Shown here piece by piece: positions 1-8,954 of a stretch of 64,000 nucleotides of DNA. Position 1 is the first letter of the stretch. The number at the start of each line of letters is the position of its first letter. The stretch is from Candidatus Nanopelagicales bacterium (GTDB lineage Bacteria > Actinomycetota > Actinomycetes > S36-B12). A program made the translations under genes and the position numbers. The stretch lies in assembly GCA_028687755.1 (NCBI GenBank), contig JAQTZL010000009.1:1-64000 (forward strand). The letters are read 5' to 3'. Below the pieces are notes generated by a model. The model was given only the letters and a program-made list of their open reading frames with translations, made no database searches and was not told the origin of the DNA.

Positions 1-2058
1 CCATGTGGTCATCACCGACCGCATGTTGTTGGCACCCAGTTTGATAGGGAGAGTCCAGCGATACCCCTTCATGGCGTCGTACTCGGTGACCTTGGCCATC
101 GGGATGATCTTGAAGACATCGCCAAACTTACCATTGCACTCGTCGGCCACGAACTTGTTCACTTCAGACACCAACTGAGCAGGACTCAGCGTGATGGCAC
201 CAGTGAACTTGCGCCAAGCCGCGTGCGCGATCTTGTTCAGATAGGCACAGGCCACCATGACGAAGTAGCTGTTCAGAACAGAGGTGTCGTACTCGTAGGC
301 CGTTTGGATGGCCGGGAAGAACTGCTGTTTGACACGGTAGTTCAGCGGGAATGTCAGACCGATGTTCCACATGGCCCCACGCGTGGGTGTGGGGACCCAG
401 GTTGTGTCCAGATCGACCAACTGTGTCAGGATGTTGTGCGGTGTTTTGTCAAACATGAAGTTCATGTTCCAGACACCAGACGAAGAACCCATACAACGAG
501 AAGCCATGTTCAGCAACTCATAGTTGGTAGGCAGACGTTTCTTGTACAACGAGTTGGCCAGCTTGCCAGAACCCACAAGCACAGTGCCACGAACCACTGA
601 AGTACCAAAGTGATCAGACTCAGGGTACATCTCCAGAGCTGTTTTCAGAGCCACACCGATCGAGATCTGGTCAGCCAACAGGTTGGCGGCGTTGTTCCAA
701 GCGTAGGTCGACAGGTTGACGTACGTGTCCTTGCGGTACGCAATCATCTTGGGCAAAGCCAGCTTGGTCGCCATGGCGAAACCGGAATCGTACAGCGTCG
801 AAGCGGGATGCGCCACGATGTCGTTGTATTCGGATGTGGGGTCGTTGTACAGAGAGACGTCATCTGCCACCAGCTCATCCATCAGAGCCAGAGTCATCGT
901 GCCGTCAAAAGCACCTTTCAAGAACACGTTGGTGTTCTTGGTCAGACGCAGCGTACCAGTGGCGTCGACCATCTTGATGGCTTGGTAGGGCGAACCATTT
1001 GAGCTGGTGAAAGACAACAGGTTCAGTGCGAAGATGTTGTTTTCGGCGTTGTTGATTTGGGTGTCGCGGTGGCTGTCAGAGATCACCTTTTCAGCGTCGT
1101 ACAACATCTGAGACACGGTTGCGATGTTGTCGAAGTAGACGTAGGTTGGGCCCAGTCCAGTTTTGACCGACAACTTCTCGTCGGTGTACTGGGTTTCCAG
1201 GATCTCTTGGAGATCGGTCATCACGCCGCTGACAGGATCAACAGAACCTTCTTTGAAAGTGAAACGGGCGTACTGGGCACCGTAGCCGTTCAACACAGGG
1301 TCAATGCGACCAGTTGTGGTGTTCTTCAAGCGCATCAGCTGGAAGTAGTACGGGTAGGTCTTGCTTTCGCTGAGGTAGCCAGCAGGGAAAGGGTTCTGGT
1401 CGGTCTTCATGGCTGCCCAGGCACGGATAGCCAGACGCAAGCCATCTTCACCGGCAAACTCGGCAGGTACCTCGAACATGGGGTACTGGGTGGATTGAAC
1501 AGCGCCGTCCACCTGGATACCCTGACGAACCGTTGCCAGACCCACGCTGTAGTGACCCAGATCTTCTTCAACGAAGTCGGGGACCAGAGCAACCTTGTAG
1601 CCGGCCACCGTGGTGGCGACACCGTTGCCGTCGAGCACAGGGGTGGGGTCACCGTTGGCGTCCAGAACCAGTGAACCATCGATTTGCTTCTGGTAGAGAG
1701 GAACTTGGGTGGGCAGCACGTCGATGTAGACCACCACGTTGGCACGGTCTTTGGCATCGGGAGGCATCAAGCGGTGCACCACGCAGTTGTTACCGTTAGC
1801 CGCAGCGCGTTGCAGGTAGGGGGTTTGGTGGGTGTAGTACTTGCCCTTGGGATCGAAGGTGTCATCACCGTAGGCATTGGTCAGGGTCGTCGAACCCAGA
1901 TCAATGAACTGGCGACCGACAATTCCGCCGGACGCAAAGATCCAGAAGAGAGGCATGTGCTGGGGGGTAGCAAGCGAGTTGACTGTCTCAACTGGCATGC
2001 TCATGTCGCGTATCCCCAGGTCTTCAACCCGAGGTGCTGCGTTATCAAGCTCGTTCAT
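1..2058 (-). CDS. Tail sheath protein (3' end beyond window)
   Basis: An open frame of 686 codons runs on the minus strand from an ATG at 2058 to the left edge with no stop, so the C-terminus is outside the window. The start follows a TTAGGAGCC ribosome site. The protein begins MNELDNAAPRVEDLG and has the features of contractile tail sheaths of phiKZ-like phages (phiKZ gp29 type): a long mixed alpha/beta protein, a variable middle with many short beta segments, and a conserved-looking C-terminal part with KFGDVFKIIPMAKVTEYD. It would polymerise around the tail tube and contract during injection. Assignment rests on recalled family resemblance and on length; no alignment was run. The divergent gene at 2144 points away, with regulatory DNA between them. 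Confidence 0.72.
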   Translation of the reverse strand, partial: MNELDNAAPRVEDLGIRDMSMPVETVNSLATPQHMPLFWIFASGGIVGRQFIDLGSTTLTNAYGDDTFDPKGKYYTHQTPYLQRAAANGNNCVVHRLMPPDAKDRANVVVYIDVLPTQVPLYQKQIDGSLVLDANGDPTPVLDGNGVATTVAGYKVALVPDFVEEDLGHYSVGLATVRQGIQVDGAVQSTQYPMFEVPAEFAGEDGLRLAIRAWAAMKTDQNPFPAGYLSESKTYPYYFQLMRLKNTTTGRIDPVLNGYGAQYARFTFKEGSVDPVSGVMTDLQEILETQYTDEKLSVKTGLGPTYVYFDNIATVSQMLYDAEKVISDSHRDTQINNAENNIFALNLLSFTSSNGSPYQAIKMVDATGTLRLTKNTNVFLKGAFDGTMTLALMDELVADDVSLYNDPTSEYNDIVAHPASTLYDSGFAMATKLALPKMIAYRKDTYVNLSTYAWNNAANLLADQISIGVALKTALEMYPESDHFGTSVVRGTVLVGSGKLANSLYKKRLPTNYELLNMASRCMGSSSGVWNMNFMFDKTPHNILTQLVDLDTTWVPTPTRGAMWNIGLTFPLNYRVKQQFFPAIQTAYEYDTSVLNSYFVMVACAYLNKIAHAAWRKFTGAITLSPAQLVSEVNKFVADECNGKFGDVFKIIPMAKVTEYDAMKGYRWTLPIKLGANNMRSVMTTW

Positions 2059-2143
2059 TATGGGCTCCTAAAGTGAGGAAAAAGACTGACCAAACCATGC
2101 TGTGAAGTCAAATCACACTATACCTTCCTTAGGGGCAGCCTCC

Positions 2144-3091
2144 ATGATACTCAAAGAACCCACCGATTTCCGCGGGCTTCGCTTCGGTAAAAACCCTGAC
2201 ACCATGCGTCAAATTGACCGGTACATTGTCTCTGATTACGGCTATATGGAAAGCGGTCAGCTTCTGAAGCTCAGAGACTTTACCAGTGATCACCTGACAC
2301 TGAAACCTGTCGTGCTGTACGGTTTGACCACCGTAGAGAAGGACATCCCTCACTTTGCTCACCCTCTGGTCAACTTCAACAACAAGTGGATTGCTCTGGA
2401 TATCCGTCAGTCTGTTTCTGTGAAGCAGGCTGACATGGGATCATCGTCCGCCGTGGGTATCCGTAACGACAGCGAGTACCAGCTGGCTGTGCAGCGGTTT
2501 GTGCTGTCAGGTATGTGGGCTGTGGGAAAGATCGACGCGGTCTACGGCTTCACGTTCCCACACCTGGTGTTCGGTGACTGGCTGGCAAGCAACATCAGCA
2601 AAAAGTTTGGTCTGACCATGGGTGACCAGGTCAGACTGACAGTTTTGGCTTTGATTTACTACGCACATCTGTTTACAGATGGTTTCACTGATGACGACCT
2701 GATGAAGTTGAAGCTTAGGCTGAAAGCAGAGATCTACACAGACGCTCTTGTTGATGAGGTCTACAAGGCCGCTGGCACACTAGGAACACTGGACGACTTC
2801 TGTCAAGCTTGCTTCGCTGTGACCAACAACATCCGTCTGAAGGGCTTCGAGTTCCCTTCTCTGGTGTCTGTGTTGTCGAACAACTGGTTTGGTCTGAACG
2901 CGTCTGAGGTGGTCATGACAGCTCTGGGTCACCCACCCACATGGATCGCCTTGGTCTACAGTTCGTTGACCCAAAAGTCTTTCCGCAACAGCTACATCGC
3001 CAAAACGACCGAAGCTCGCAACAAACGAGGTGCAGGGGATGATTTCCTGAAGGAGTTGACCTTCCTGACCTCTAACTATAAGGTTGAATAA
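2144..3091 (+). CDS. Conserved phage protein, probably structural
   Basis: Function not recognised. The frame is 315 residues from the ATG at 2144, which has an AGGGG about 8 bases upstream; a GTG at 2102 would add 14 residues but has no ribosome site. The protein is globular, with no membrane segment or known motif. It overlaps the gene that starts at 3093 by sharing the end of its stop region, so the two are probably co-translated. Being divergent from the sheath gene and joined to a long beta-rich protein suggests a role in the virion or tail. This is inference from position only. Confidence 0.7.
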   Translation: MILKEPTDFRGLRFGKNPDTMRQIDRYIVSDYGYMESGQLLKLRDFTSDHLTLKPVVLYGLTTVEKDIPHFAHPLVNFNNKWIALDIRQSVSVKQADMGSSSAVGIRNDSEYQLAVQRFVLSGMWAVGKIDAVYGFTFPHLVFGDWLASNISKKFGLTMGDQVRLTVLALIYYAHLFTDGFTDDDLMKLKLRLKAEIYTDALVDEVYKAAGTLGTLDDFCQACFAVTNNIRLKGFEFPSLVSVLSNNWFGLNASEVVMTALGHPPTWIALVYSSLTQKSFRNSYIAKTTEARNKRGAGDDFLKELTFLTSNYKVE

Positions 3092-3092
3092 C

Positions 3093-5681
3093 ATGCTTCA
3101 TGTGCAACGGTTTGCGATCGACCACATCTACTGCGCTCCTGGTCAAGACCGGCAGTTCAGTTTCAAGATGGTTCGGGTTAACAAGAAGCAGTACCCCGCC
3201 AAGGGCACTGTGATGGTCTACAACACTGGAAAAGAACTGCCCAACAAAACGTCGTTCTTCCATGTCTTCACGCTGGGAAACATCCCTCCTTCTATCCTGA
3301 ACCTGCTGACCCAGAAGAAACACTGGTACAAGGATGTTTGGGTAAGAGCTTCTGATGACATGGAACTCAGAGACTACATCCTGAAGATCTACAACGACCA
3401 AGGCGTGATGTTTCCCAGACAGCATGTCTACTACTCGTTCATCGACCAGAACTCTCTCCTGGTCGCTATCGAGTCGTTACCGTGGCTGAGAGGTGCCTAC
3501 CCTGTGGACAGCTTTGAGTACATGCATGTGTACTCGAATGCGTATTTCAATAAGCCTGGATACCACGGAAGCTTCGAGCGCATCGGTATCGACCACAGCT
3601 TTCAGCAGGTCTCCAACAACCTGGAGAAGGTACAGCTTCAGAATCAGATCGCATACGCAAGAAGCCAAGGCTGCGGTGTCTTTATCTACGTGAATGGATA
3701 CTGGACACCTGATCTGACTCTGAACATCCCTGACAGCAGCTACGTGGAGATCGTCTATGACCAATCGGTGATCGAGACTGAGCTGCACGCTATCAACGGT
3801 CTTCGCACCTTTGACTCCGTCAAGGACGACTGTGTGAAGTACCTGCTGTTCAGGGACACCACCGCTTCTTATATAGAGTACCAGGACGACACAGAGATCT
3901 ACATCGCAGAGTCGTCAGGTCTCGTGAAGAAAGGTGTGTTCTTCTACAAACACCACGAATCGGTCATGCGCAATGTGACCGACAAAGACTACAGCCTGAG
4001 GTCCAGCTATGTGAACAACATGGCTCAAGAGCTGTGCAACGTGACAGGTGGTGGGTTGGCCGACAAGACCATCGTGATGTACCGACGCAAGTCTGGTCGT
4101 GACATGGAACTCAAGTACAGTGCCCTGAAACTTCATGAGCTGTACAAACTGCCTGTGGATGCGCAACGCGATGTCATCTCCAGCGCAGGATACTCCCTGG
4201 ACAGTCTTCGGGTGGAGAACCTGGAGAACAGCGACTACTTCCGGTTGGCATCTGCTTCGTCTGTTTCTCAGGTAACTCCTGAGCTGGCCACTGCCGCTGT
4301 AGGCTACAACGGTGTCTCTCACTACTTCGCACAGACACCTGTCAAGCGAGGTAGTGAGTTGACTATCGAAGTGGCTGAACTCTATCAGGGTAACTCCCTG
4401 GCTTTTGAGTATGACAACGATGGTCTGTTCAAGGGTCAAGCGGTCCTCACCAACGGACCCTACTACACGTGTTCTGGACCGGATGTTCGGTTCGTGGAGT
4501 TCATGTACGGTCAGACGCCATCTGACTTTGGTCGGCTCTACGAGAAAGACGAAACGTTCACTCTGCTGTACCCTCAGGACGACTACGTTATCCTGGCAGC
4601 TTACTTCGACGGCTCTGTGCGTCAGTCCACCTGGACAAAAGTCTCGGGTACGTCAGCGGCCGTGCAGACGGGGTCTACCGTGACACTGAGTCTTCCAGAT
4701 GGTCAGAAGGCCAAGGTCATTTACATGAACCAACCCAACGTCTACGACTTACAGCTGTCTACCGATGACGGTGTGCTCTACTTCCCTTTGACCTGTCAAG
4801 AGGACAGAGGTCTGGGTATGATGACCTACCATCTGGATGTGGCTCCAGAGTCTTTGGCGGTCTTCCTGAACAACAGAAGACTGACACAGGGTCTGGGGTA
4901 CTTCATCGACTTTCCGTACGTCTGCATCACCTCTAAGAAGTACCTGAACACAGACTCACCTGTTCAGAACGTTCACGTTCGCATGTCAGGTGTGACACTG
5001 GACAGCTCCAAGATCAACAACCTGGAAGTGCGTGGCTTTGTGAACCACGGCGCACTGTCTCGCAACAAGCGCTACGACATCCGTGACGATCGGGTGTACT
5101 CGGTCTTTGTAGATGGGCTGATGCAGGACAAGGGTCAGATCTACTGGTCTGAAGCTGATAACGTGGTGAGACTGAATCACGCTCAGAACGGGCTGCCCTA
5201 CACAGTGGCTGAGTCCATGATCCCTGTGAAACCTTTCACGGGAGTAGACACGGTTCGACTGTTTGAAGTCAGTCAAGCCACCAACACGAAGATCATGAAC
5301 CTCTTCAACATGGTGATGCCTGAACCCGCTATCGACCAGTTCAACGTGATCGGCTCTGCATACATCGTTTACTCTCCGGTGGTCTGTAAGCTGATCGGTG
5401 ACATCCTGACTGGCGTGATACCGTCTACGCTGTACACAACGCCGTATGACGATATGACCGTGCACACTCTGATCGAGACTCGGTACAAGAGCCTGTTGAA
5501 AGTAGACCCGGTCAGACACGCCATGCCTGACGTGAATGTAGAGATACAACCACACATCAGCAACTTGGTGGTCAACATGAGTCTGTTGCAGTACAGGTTT
5601 GTGGCTAACTTTGTTCGTGTGATCACGTCCAACAATCCATCCAAGGTGGAACTGTCTGGACGACTCTCTGTCTCTACTTGA
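3093..5681 (+). CDS. Large virion-type protein
   Basis: An 862-residue protein from an ATG at 3093; a TTG at 3084 is in frame but the ATG has the better AAGG spacing. The stop of the upstream gene lies one base before it. Composition is typical of phage structural proteins: many aromatic and beta-prone residues, few cysteines, no enzymatic motif, no signal peptide. The N-terminal half contains repeated Y/V/D-rich segments; the middle (about 400-600) is rich in YFDG-type turns, as in beta-sandwich baseplate or fibre domains. The family cannot be named from the sequence. A bidirectional terminator follows at 5697. Confidence 0.72.
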   Translation: MLHVQRFAIDHIYCAPGQDRQFSFKMVRVNKKQYPAKGTVMVYNTGKELPNKTSFFHVFTLGNIPPSILNLLTQKKHWYKDVWVRASDDMELRDYILKIYNDQGVMFPRQHVYYSFIDQNSLLVAIESLPWLRGAYPVDSFEYMHVYSNAYFNKPGYHGSFERIGIDHSFQQVSNNLEKVQLQNQIAYARSQGCGVFIYVNGYWTPDLTLNIPDSSYVEIVYDQSVIETELHAINGLRTFDSVKDDCVKYLLFRDTTASYIEYQDDTEIYIAESSGLVKKGVFFYKHHESVMRNVTDKDYSLRSSYVNNMAQELCNVTGGGLADKTIVMYRRKSGRDMELKYSALKLHELYKLPVDAQRDVISSAGYSLDSLRVENLENSDYFRLASASSVSQVTPELATAAVGYNGVSHYFAQTPVKRGSELTIEVAELYQGNSLAFEYDNDGLFKGQAVLTNGPYYTCSGPDVRFVEFMYGQTPSDFGRLYEKDETFTLLYPQDDYVILAAYFDGSVRQSTWTKVSGTSAAVQTGSTVTLSLPDGQKAKVIYMNQPNVYDLQLSTDDGVLYFPLTCQEDRGLGMMTYHLDVAPESLAVFLNNRRLTQGLGYFIDFPYVCITSKKYLNTDSPVQNVHVRMSGVTLDSSKINNLEVRGFVNHGALSRNKRYDIRDDRVYSVFVDGLMQDKGQIYWSEADNVVRLNHAQNGLPYTVAESMIPVKPFTGVDTVRLFEVSQATNTKIMNLFNMVMPEPAIDQFNVIGSAYIVYSPVVCKLIGDILTGVIPSTLYTTPYDDMTVHTLIETRYKSLLKVDPVRHAMPDVNVEIQPHISNLVVNMSLLQYRFVANFVRVITSNNPSKVELSGRLSVST

Positions 5682-5696
5682 CAAAAACTAACACAT

Positions 5697-5728
5697 CCTA
5701 CTCTGGACCCTCACAGGTCCAGAGTAGG
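5697..5728. terminator. Bidirectional terminator between convergent genes
   Basis: A perfect 13-bp stem (CCTACTCTGGACC with its complement) and a 6-base loop lies between the plus-strand gene ending at 5681 and the minus-strand gene ending at 5741. Confidence 0.85.
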
Positions 5729-5740
5729 AGTGCTTACGCT

Positions 5741-6079
5741 TTATCCGCCAGAAGCTTTCATGGCAATGGCTGACGCCAGAATCACGATCGAGATAGCGAT
5801 CATCATCAAACCCACAGCGATCAACCCAAGTCCAGCGGAGTGCGGGGTCTCGAACGCTTTGTTGAACCAGATCTGCAAGTCAATGTAGTCCGCCAATCCC
5901 TTGCGAGAAACGTGGAGAAACGCCACGTAGAACACCGCAAATGTCAGCGTGACAAACATGGCGATGGTCGAAGCACCGACGGGGAGGTTCTGGATGAACC
6001 TGACATCGGGGTCTGTGAGAAACACCGCAAGACCAGCCAACAGAGAACCCAGCACAAGAAACACAAAACGAAAACGCAT
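5741..6079 (-). CDS. Small membrane protein, three transmembrane segments
   Basis: A 112-residue protein starting MRFRFVFLVLGSL. The ATG at 6079 follows AAAGGACTGTCATC; a longer frame to 6121 lacks a ribosome site. Three hydrophobic segments are visible at about residues 4-22, 36-55 and 84-105, separated by a short polar stretch that contains a basic HVSRK turn. The N-terminal RFR suggests the N-terminus is cytoplasmic. Function is unknown; inner-membrane location is inferred. It is the last gene of a minus-strand accessory cluster and is followed by the hairpin at 5697. Confidence 0.75.
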   Translation of the reverse strand: MRFRFVFLVLGSLLAGLAVFLTDPDVRFIQNLPVGASTIAMFVTLTFAVFYVAFLHVSRKGLADYIDLQIWFNKAFETPHSAGLGLIAVGLMMIAISIVILASAIAMKASGG

Positions 6080-6114
6080 GATGACAGTCCTTTCTAAAGA
6101 TAAGTCAAAAAATG

Positions 6115-6849
6115 TCACCAAGGTTTCAAAACCAAGCCAGAGTCAGACAGGAGCGCAATGCGATCCTTTTTCTCAGCGTTGAACTCAGATCTGGAAATTG
6201 GACTGATCTGTATTTTTGCTTTCAAGATGTCCTTGTTCTCTGGACCTGGGACATCTGTCAGCTTATGGTAACCAATCGGTAGGGTCGTGTCCGATTTCAA
6301 CGGAATGGGTTTGTCATCTGTGAGTTCCACAAACAGCGTCAGGTAGTTCTGTGTTCGCTGACCCGCCACAGGAATCTGAACCATCTGGCTGACAAACAGC
6401 TTGCCGATATTTTCAGACGTGTATTCAGCTGTGTCTTTGCTGTACGCCACTAACCAGTGCTCGTCTGTGACATCTGCGTCGTAGACCAGTTTCTTTGTGG
6501 GCTTCAGTGCGTACTCAAACGAGAGTCTGTTGATATACAGACCCGGCTTAATGTTGTCCGAATCGTACATGTTCGGATTCTTGTAGTCCGTGGTGTTAAA
6601 GTGAAGACTTCCATGTCCCAAGTAACAACCGTAGAGTGTGGGTGCCACGGTGATACGAGGCACCATGCGATCTTCGCTGATAGCTTGACGTGTCCCAATG
6701 CGGGGGCGGTAAGCCGTCTTGTCCATCCGTGTTCTGGATAGATGTAGGAAGAAGTCCTGTCCCAAGTCTTTAGGTGTAATCACCTCCAGATTTTTGCGGA
6801 TATCCGACGGTAGTGTGTCCAGGTAACGGTGGATTTCTTTCGTGCTCAT
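6115..6849 (-). CDS. Hypothetical phage protein
   Basis: A 244-residue protein starting MSTKEIHRYLDTLPSD with a purine-rich GAGAGAG upstream of its ATG. It is a soluble, mostly beta-type sequence with no motif I recognise. It stops 35 bases before the membrane protein start at 6079 and so is probably in the same transcript. The leader at 6850-6911 contains a weak TATATG-type promoter match and a hairpin. Confidence 0.7.
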   Translation of the reverse strand: MSTKEIHRYLDTLPSDIRKNLEVITPKDLGQDFFLHLSRTRMDKTAYRPRIGTRQAISEDRMVPRITVAPTLYGCYLGHGSLHFNTTDYKNPNMYDSDNIKPGLYINRLSFEYALKPTKKLVYDADVTDEHWLVAYSKDTAEYTSENIGKLFVSQMVQIPVAGQRTQNYLTLFVELTDDKPIPLKSDTTLPIGYHKLTDVPGPENKDILKAKIQISPISRSEFNAEKKDRIALLSDSGLVLKPW

Positions 6850-6911
6850 ATTGGCTCTCTCAGAGGGTTAATCATCTAATTGTGAACATGTCGACCTATA
6901 TGACAAAAGAA

Positions 6912-6939
6912 AAAGACCAGGGCACAAACCCTGGTCTTT
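6912..6939. terminator. Intrinsic terminator
   Basis: An 11-bp stem AAAGACCAGGG paired with CCCTGGTCTTT around a 6-base loop, flanked by A- and T-rich runs. It lies just past the stop of the minus-strand HAD gene (stop at 6960). Confidence 0.85.
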
Positions 6940-6959
6940 ACTTACTTTTTCTTCATTGG

Positions 6960-7778
6960 CTAGATCCGTGTGCTGGTTTCAAAATCGACGAAGATTGCCA
7001 AGATACCCATGGGTAAAGAGCTATCCGGCGCGGATACTGCCGCCATGATTTCGTACTGGTAACTGTCTTCCATGGTCCTTTGTACGGGGTCACTGCGATC
7101 ACCGTACAGCCGATAAAAGCCGTTAAACACAGGCTTTAACGTGGCGGTCAGGTATCGACCTTCTTCGATTTGGAAATCTTCCACTGTTGCAACCACAGCG
7201 TCTAGAGGAATGCCGTCCATCAGTATGTTGGCGGCGATCCACCCAGCGTTTGGGTTCGACCACAGGGCCTTAGCGGTCACAGAAACGATCTTCTTTGAGT
7301 CAAGTAAGGATTTGACTTGAATCGGATCTAAGCCTGTCCTAAATCCTATCTTGACCCGGTGTGAGTTCAGCTGGATGTCAGGGTCGCGTGATTCGGGCAA
7401 CACCACAGTGGTTTTAGCCGAGGGCTTGCTGTTGTCATGGGTCTCAATGACGAGGTCTCCTTCTTTAGAGGCCGACCCCCAAATCTCTGTAGCGGACTTA
7501 TCGACAGCGGCTGGGTTGTCATCGATCCACACATGCACGGTGACACCGACCGACTCACAGAAGGGTCGCTTGGCTTCACGCCCTGTGGCCACCCACATGT
7601 CCACGTTTTGTACAAACAACATGAACGCAGGGTCATTCAAACACTCACTTCGGTAACGCATGGTGACTACCACGACGCGATGTCCTCTCGAACTGAGCAG
7701 CTTTGCGATCAACGCAAAGCCTTCTGGGTCACTTGTGACTGTGCCGTCGTAGTCAAGACCGATTGTGATGCGATTCAT
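6960..7778 (-). CDS. HAD-superfamily phosphatase-like protein with extra C-terminal domain
   Basis: The ATG at 7778 follows AAAGGTGAACAAC and gives 272 residues; a longer frame to 7886 reads through the neighbouring gene. HAD motif I DYDGT is at 9-13 (nucleophile D9), motif II is T39 in VVVTMRYR, motif III is K70, and motif IV is the DD pair at 86-87 in WIDDNP. All catalytic positions are therefore present, and the first half resembles small phage 5'-nucleotidase or PNKP-like HAD phosphatases. Residues from about 120 to 272 form a separate domain that I do not recognise. The substrate cannot be told; a nucleotide or polynucleotide 3'/5' phosphate is the usual phage choice. Confidence 0.82.
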   Translation of the reverse strand: MNRITIGLDYDGTVTSDPEGFALIAKLLSSRGHRVVVVTMRYRSECLNDPAFMLFVQNVDMWVATGREAKRPFCESVGVTVHVWIDDNPAAVDKSATEIWGSASKEGDLVIETHDNSKPSAKTTVVLPESRDPDIQLNSHRVKIGFRTGLDPIQVKSLLDSKKIVSVTAKALWSNPNAGWIAANILMDGIPLDAVVATVEDFQIEEGRYLTATLKPVFNGFYRLYGDRSDPVQRTMEDSYQYEIMAAVSAPDSSLPMGILAIFVDFETSTRI

Positions 7779-7783
7779 GTTGT

Positions 7784-8056
7784 TCACCTTTCGTGTGGTT
7801 TCTTTTTGAACTGATGGAAAATAGCCCCTACCGCAGAGGTAAGAAACTGTACCAAAACAACAGCGGCTATAACCAAAACAGCCCATACCTTCTGGAAGGT
7901 TTCTATGTCGCTGGATTCAGCGAGAAGTCTTTCAGCAGCTAGACCGCTAAGCAGGTACAGCGTCGCGAGCATGAGACCATAGGTGCCGCAAATCACCAGT
8001 AGGAAAAAGATGTCCTTTCCTACAAACTGGTAGTTCTCAGTTTCAATCTTGATCAC
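7784..8056 (-). CDS. Small membrane protein, two transmembrane segments
   Basis: A 90-residue protein that starts at a GTG (8056) preceded by AAAGGAG and overlaps the end of the upstream gene by 14 bases, so it is probably translated by coupling. Hydrophobic segments span about residues 17-38 and 58-80, and the C-terminus is very basic (FKKKPHER), which suggests a cytoplasmic tail. The function is unknown. It sits five bases before the HAD gene. Confidence 0.72.
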   Translation of the reverse strand: MIKIETENYQFVGKDIFFLLVICGTYGLMLATLYLLSGLAAERLLAESSDIETFQKVWAVLVIAAVVLVQFLTSAVGAIFHQFKKKPHER

Positions 8057-8807
8057 GACTCAGCTCCTTTCGTTGTTGAAGTTTAGCGACATATTCAGCG
8101 AAGGTGTTGCCGCCGGCGTCTTTGATATCCCAAGCGGTAAAACCTTCAGGCAACTTGTTGTGTCTGAAAGCCACAGCCGCAAGACTGTTTTTGATACCCC
8201 CAAGAACAGTGGTATGAGGGTTTGACGGACTTACCCAGAACGGGAAGTCTGGAGCGAGCTTTCCGTGCTTGGCCGCTGTATACGCAGCGGATCGAAGGAA
8301 GAAGTGATCCACCCCCCATAGACCCTCGTCCCAGAATCGGTTAGGTATGGGACCGTCGTGTTCCTTCACCCATTGGATCAGTTTTTTGTGGCCGTTTTCG
8401 ATCACCGGGGACGAGTCACTCTCATATCGCTTGGTGTACTTGCAGAGCAAACTGTACTCCCTGTCCCATGAATCATAGCGGGGTTCTATTTTAACCACGG
8501 AGGAATGGGAAGGACCACGATCGATGGACAAGAAATAGAAAGCTAATCGCCCCCGCGCGCGCGGTGTGAACGTTCCTACAAGTTCTTCGTTTTCTACACC
8601 GAAAGACGTCACTGTTCCGATGAACTCTGGAACCAGTGTTGTGTTCTCCAGGTAGACCATAACCGGACGCACACCTTTAAAAATATCAGCGTACCGGTGA
8701 GCTGATGCCACATCGGACTCTGGGGTGGTGATACGTATCTTGCTGGCGCAGCTACGTAGCGCCGAATAGAAGTTTGTCATGTTGTTTGCGTGTGTTTGTT
8801 TTTGCAT
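8043..8807 (-). CDS. LP-F-W repeat protein with unique N-terminal domain
   Basis: A 254-residue protein from the ATG at 8807 (GAGGTAA upstream). Residues 1-165 are a domain I do not recognise. The C-terminal third carries at least two copies of a short repeat that is also in the genes at 8955 and 9901: RSAAYTAAKHGKLAPDFPFW and SLAAVAFRHNKLPEGFTAWD. The pattern, a small helix AA..A then LP..F..W, resembles degenerate ankyrin-like repeats seen in phage and bacterial proteins. Such repeats usually bind proteins, so a role in binding a host or phage protein is possible but not shown. Confidence 0.75.
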   Translation of the reverse strand: MQKQTHANNMTNFYSALRSCASKIRITTPESDVASAHRYADIFKGVRPVMVYLENTTLVPEFIGTVTSFGVENEELVGTFTPRARGRLAFYFLSIDRGPSHSSVVKIEPRYDSWDREYSLLCKYTKRYESDSSPVIENGHKKLIQWVKEHDGPIPNRFWDEGLWGVDHFFLRSAAYTAAKHGKLAPDFPFWVSPSNPHTTVLGGIKNSLAAVAFRHNKLPEGFTAWDIKDAGGNTFAEYVAKLQQRKELSRDQD

Positions 8808-8829
8808 TGTTTACCTCACGTTCATTATG

Positions 8830-8952
8830 TCAGTACACTGAGAACAAACGAGCTCGTACCTGAGCAAGTTTAGAAAGAAGATCAAGATCGTTCCAGGTGT
8901 TTCTTCGTTTAACCAGCTCCGATTTTTCGGCATACTCGTTGACCTCACCCAC
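8830..8952 (-). CDS. Short frame, likely frameshifted C-terminal end of the repeat protein
   Basis: Forty codons from a GTG at 8952, two bases after the stop of the 187-residue repeat protein, to a TGA at 8830. No ribosome site is obvious. Read without the GTG, the frame is open upstream and begins GLTVGEVNEYAEK, which resembles GLTVAEVAAKNN in the neighbouring repeat gene at 9901. This suggests it is the continuation of the upstream protein in another frame rather than an independent gene. It could be a broken end, a programmed frameshift, a coupled short gene or a sequencing error. Confidence 0.42.
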   Translation of the reverse strand: MGEVNEYAEKSELVKRRNTWNDLDLLSKLAQVRARLFSVY

Positions 8953-8954
8953 TG

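Noticed and set aside
610..1674. Plus-strand frames of 130 and 205 residues across the left end
   Set aside because: They lie opposite the continuous 686-codon sheath frame, have Cys/His/Arg-rich shadow composition and no ribosome sites.
6887..6901. A seventh copy of the promoter motif before the gene at 6115
   Set aside because: Only TATATG and a GT of the motif are kept; too weak to list as a promoter.
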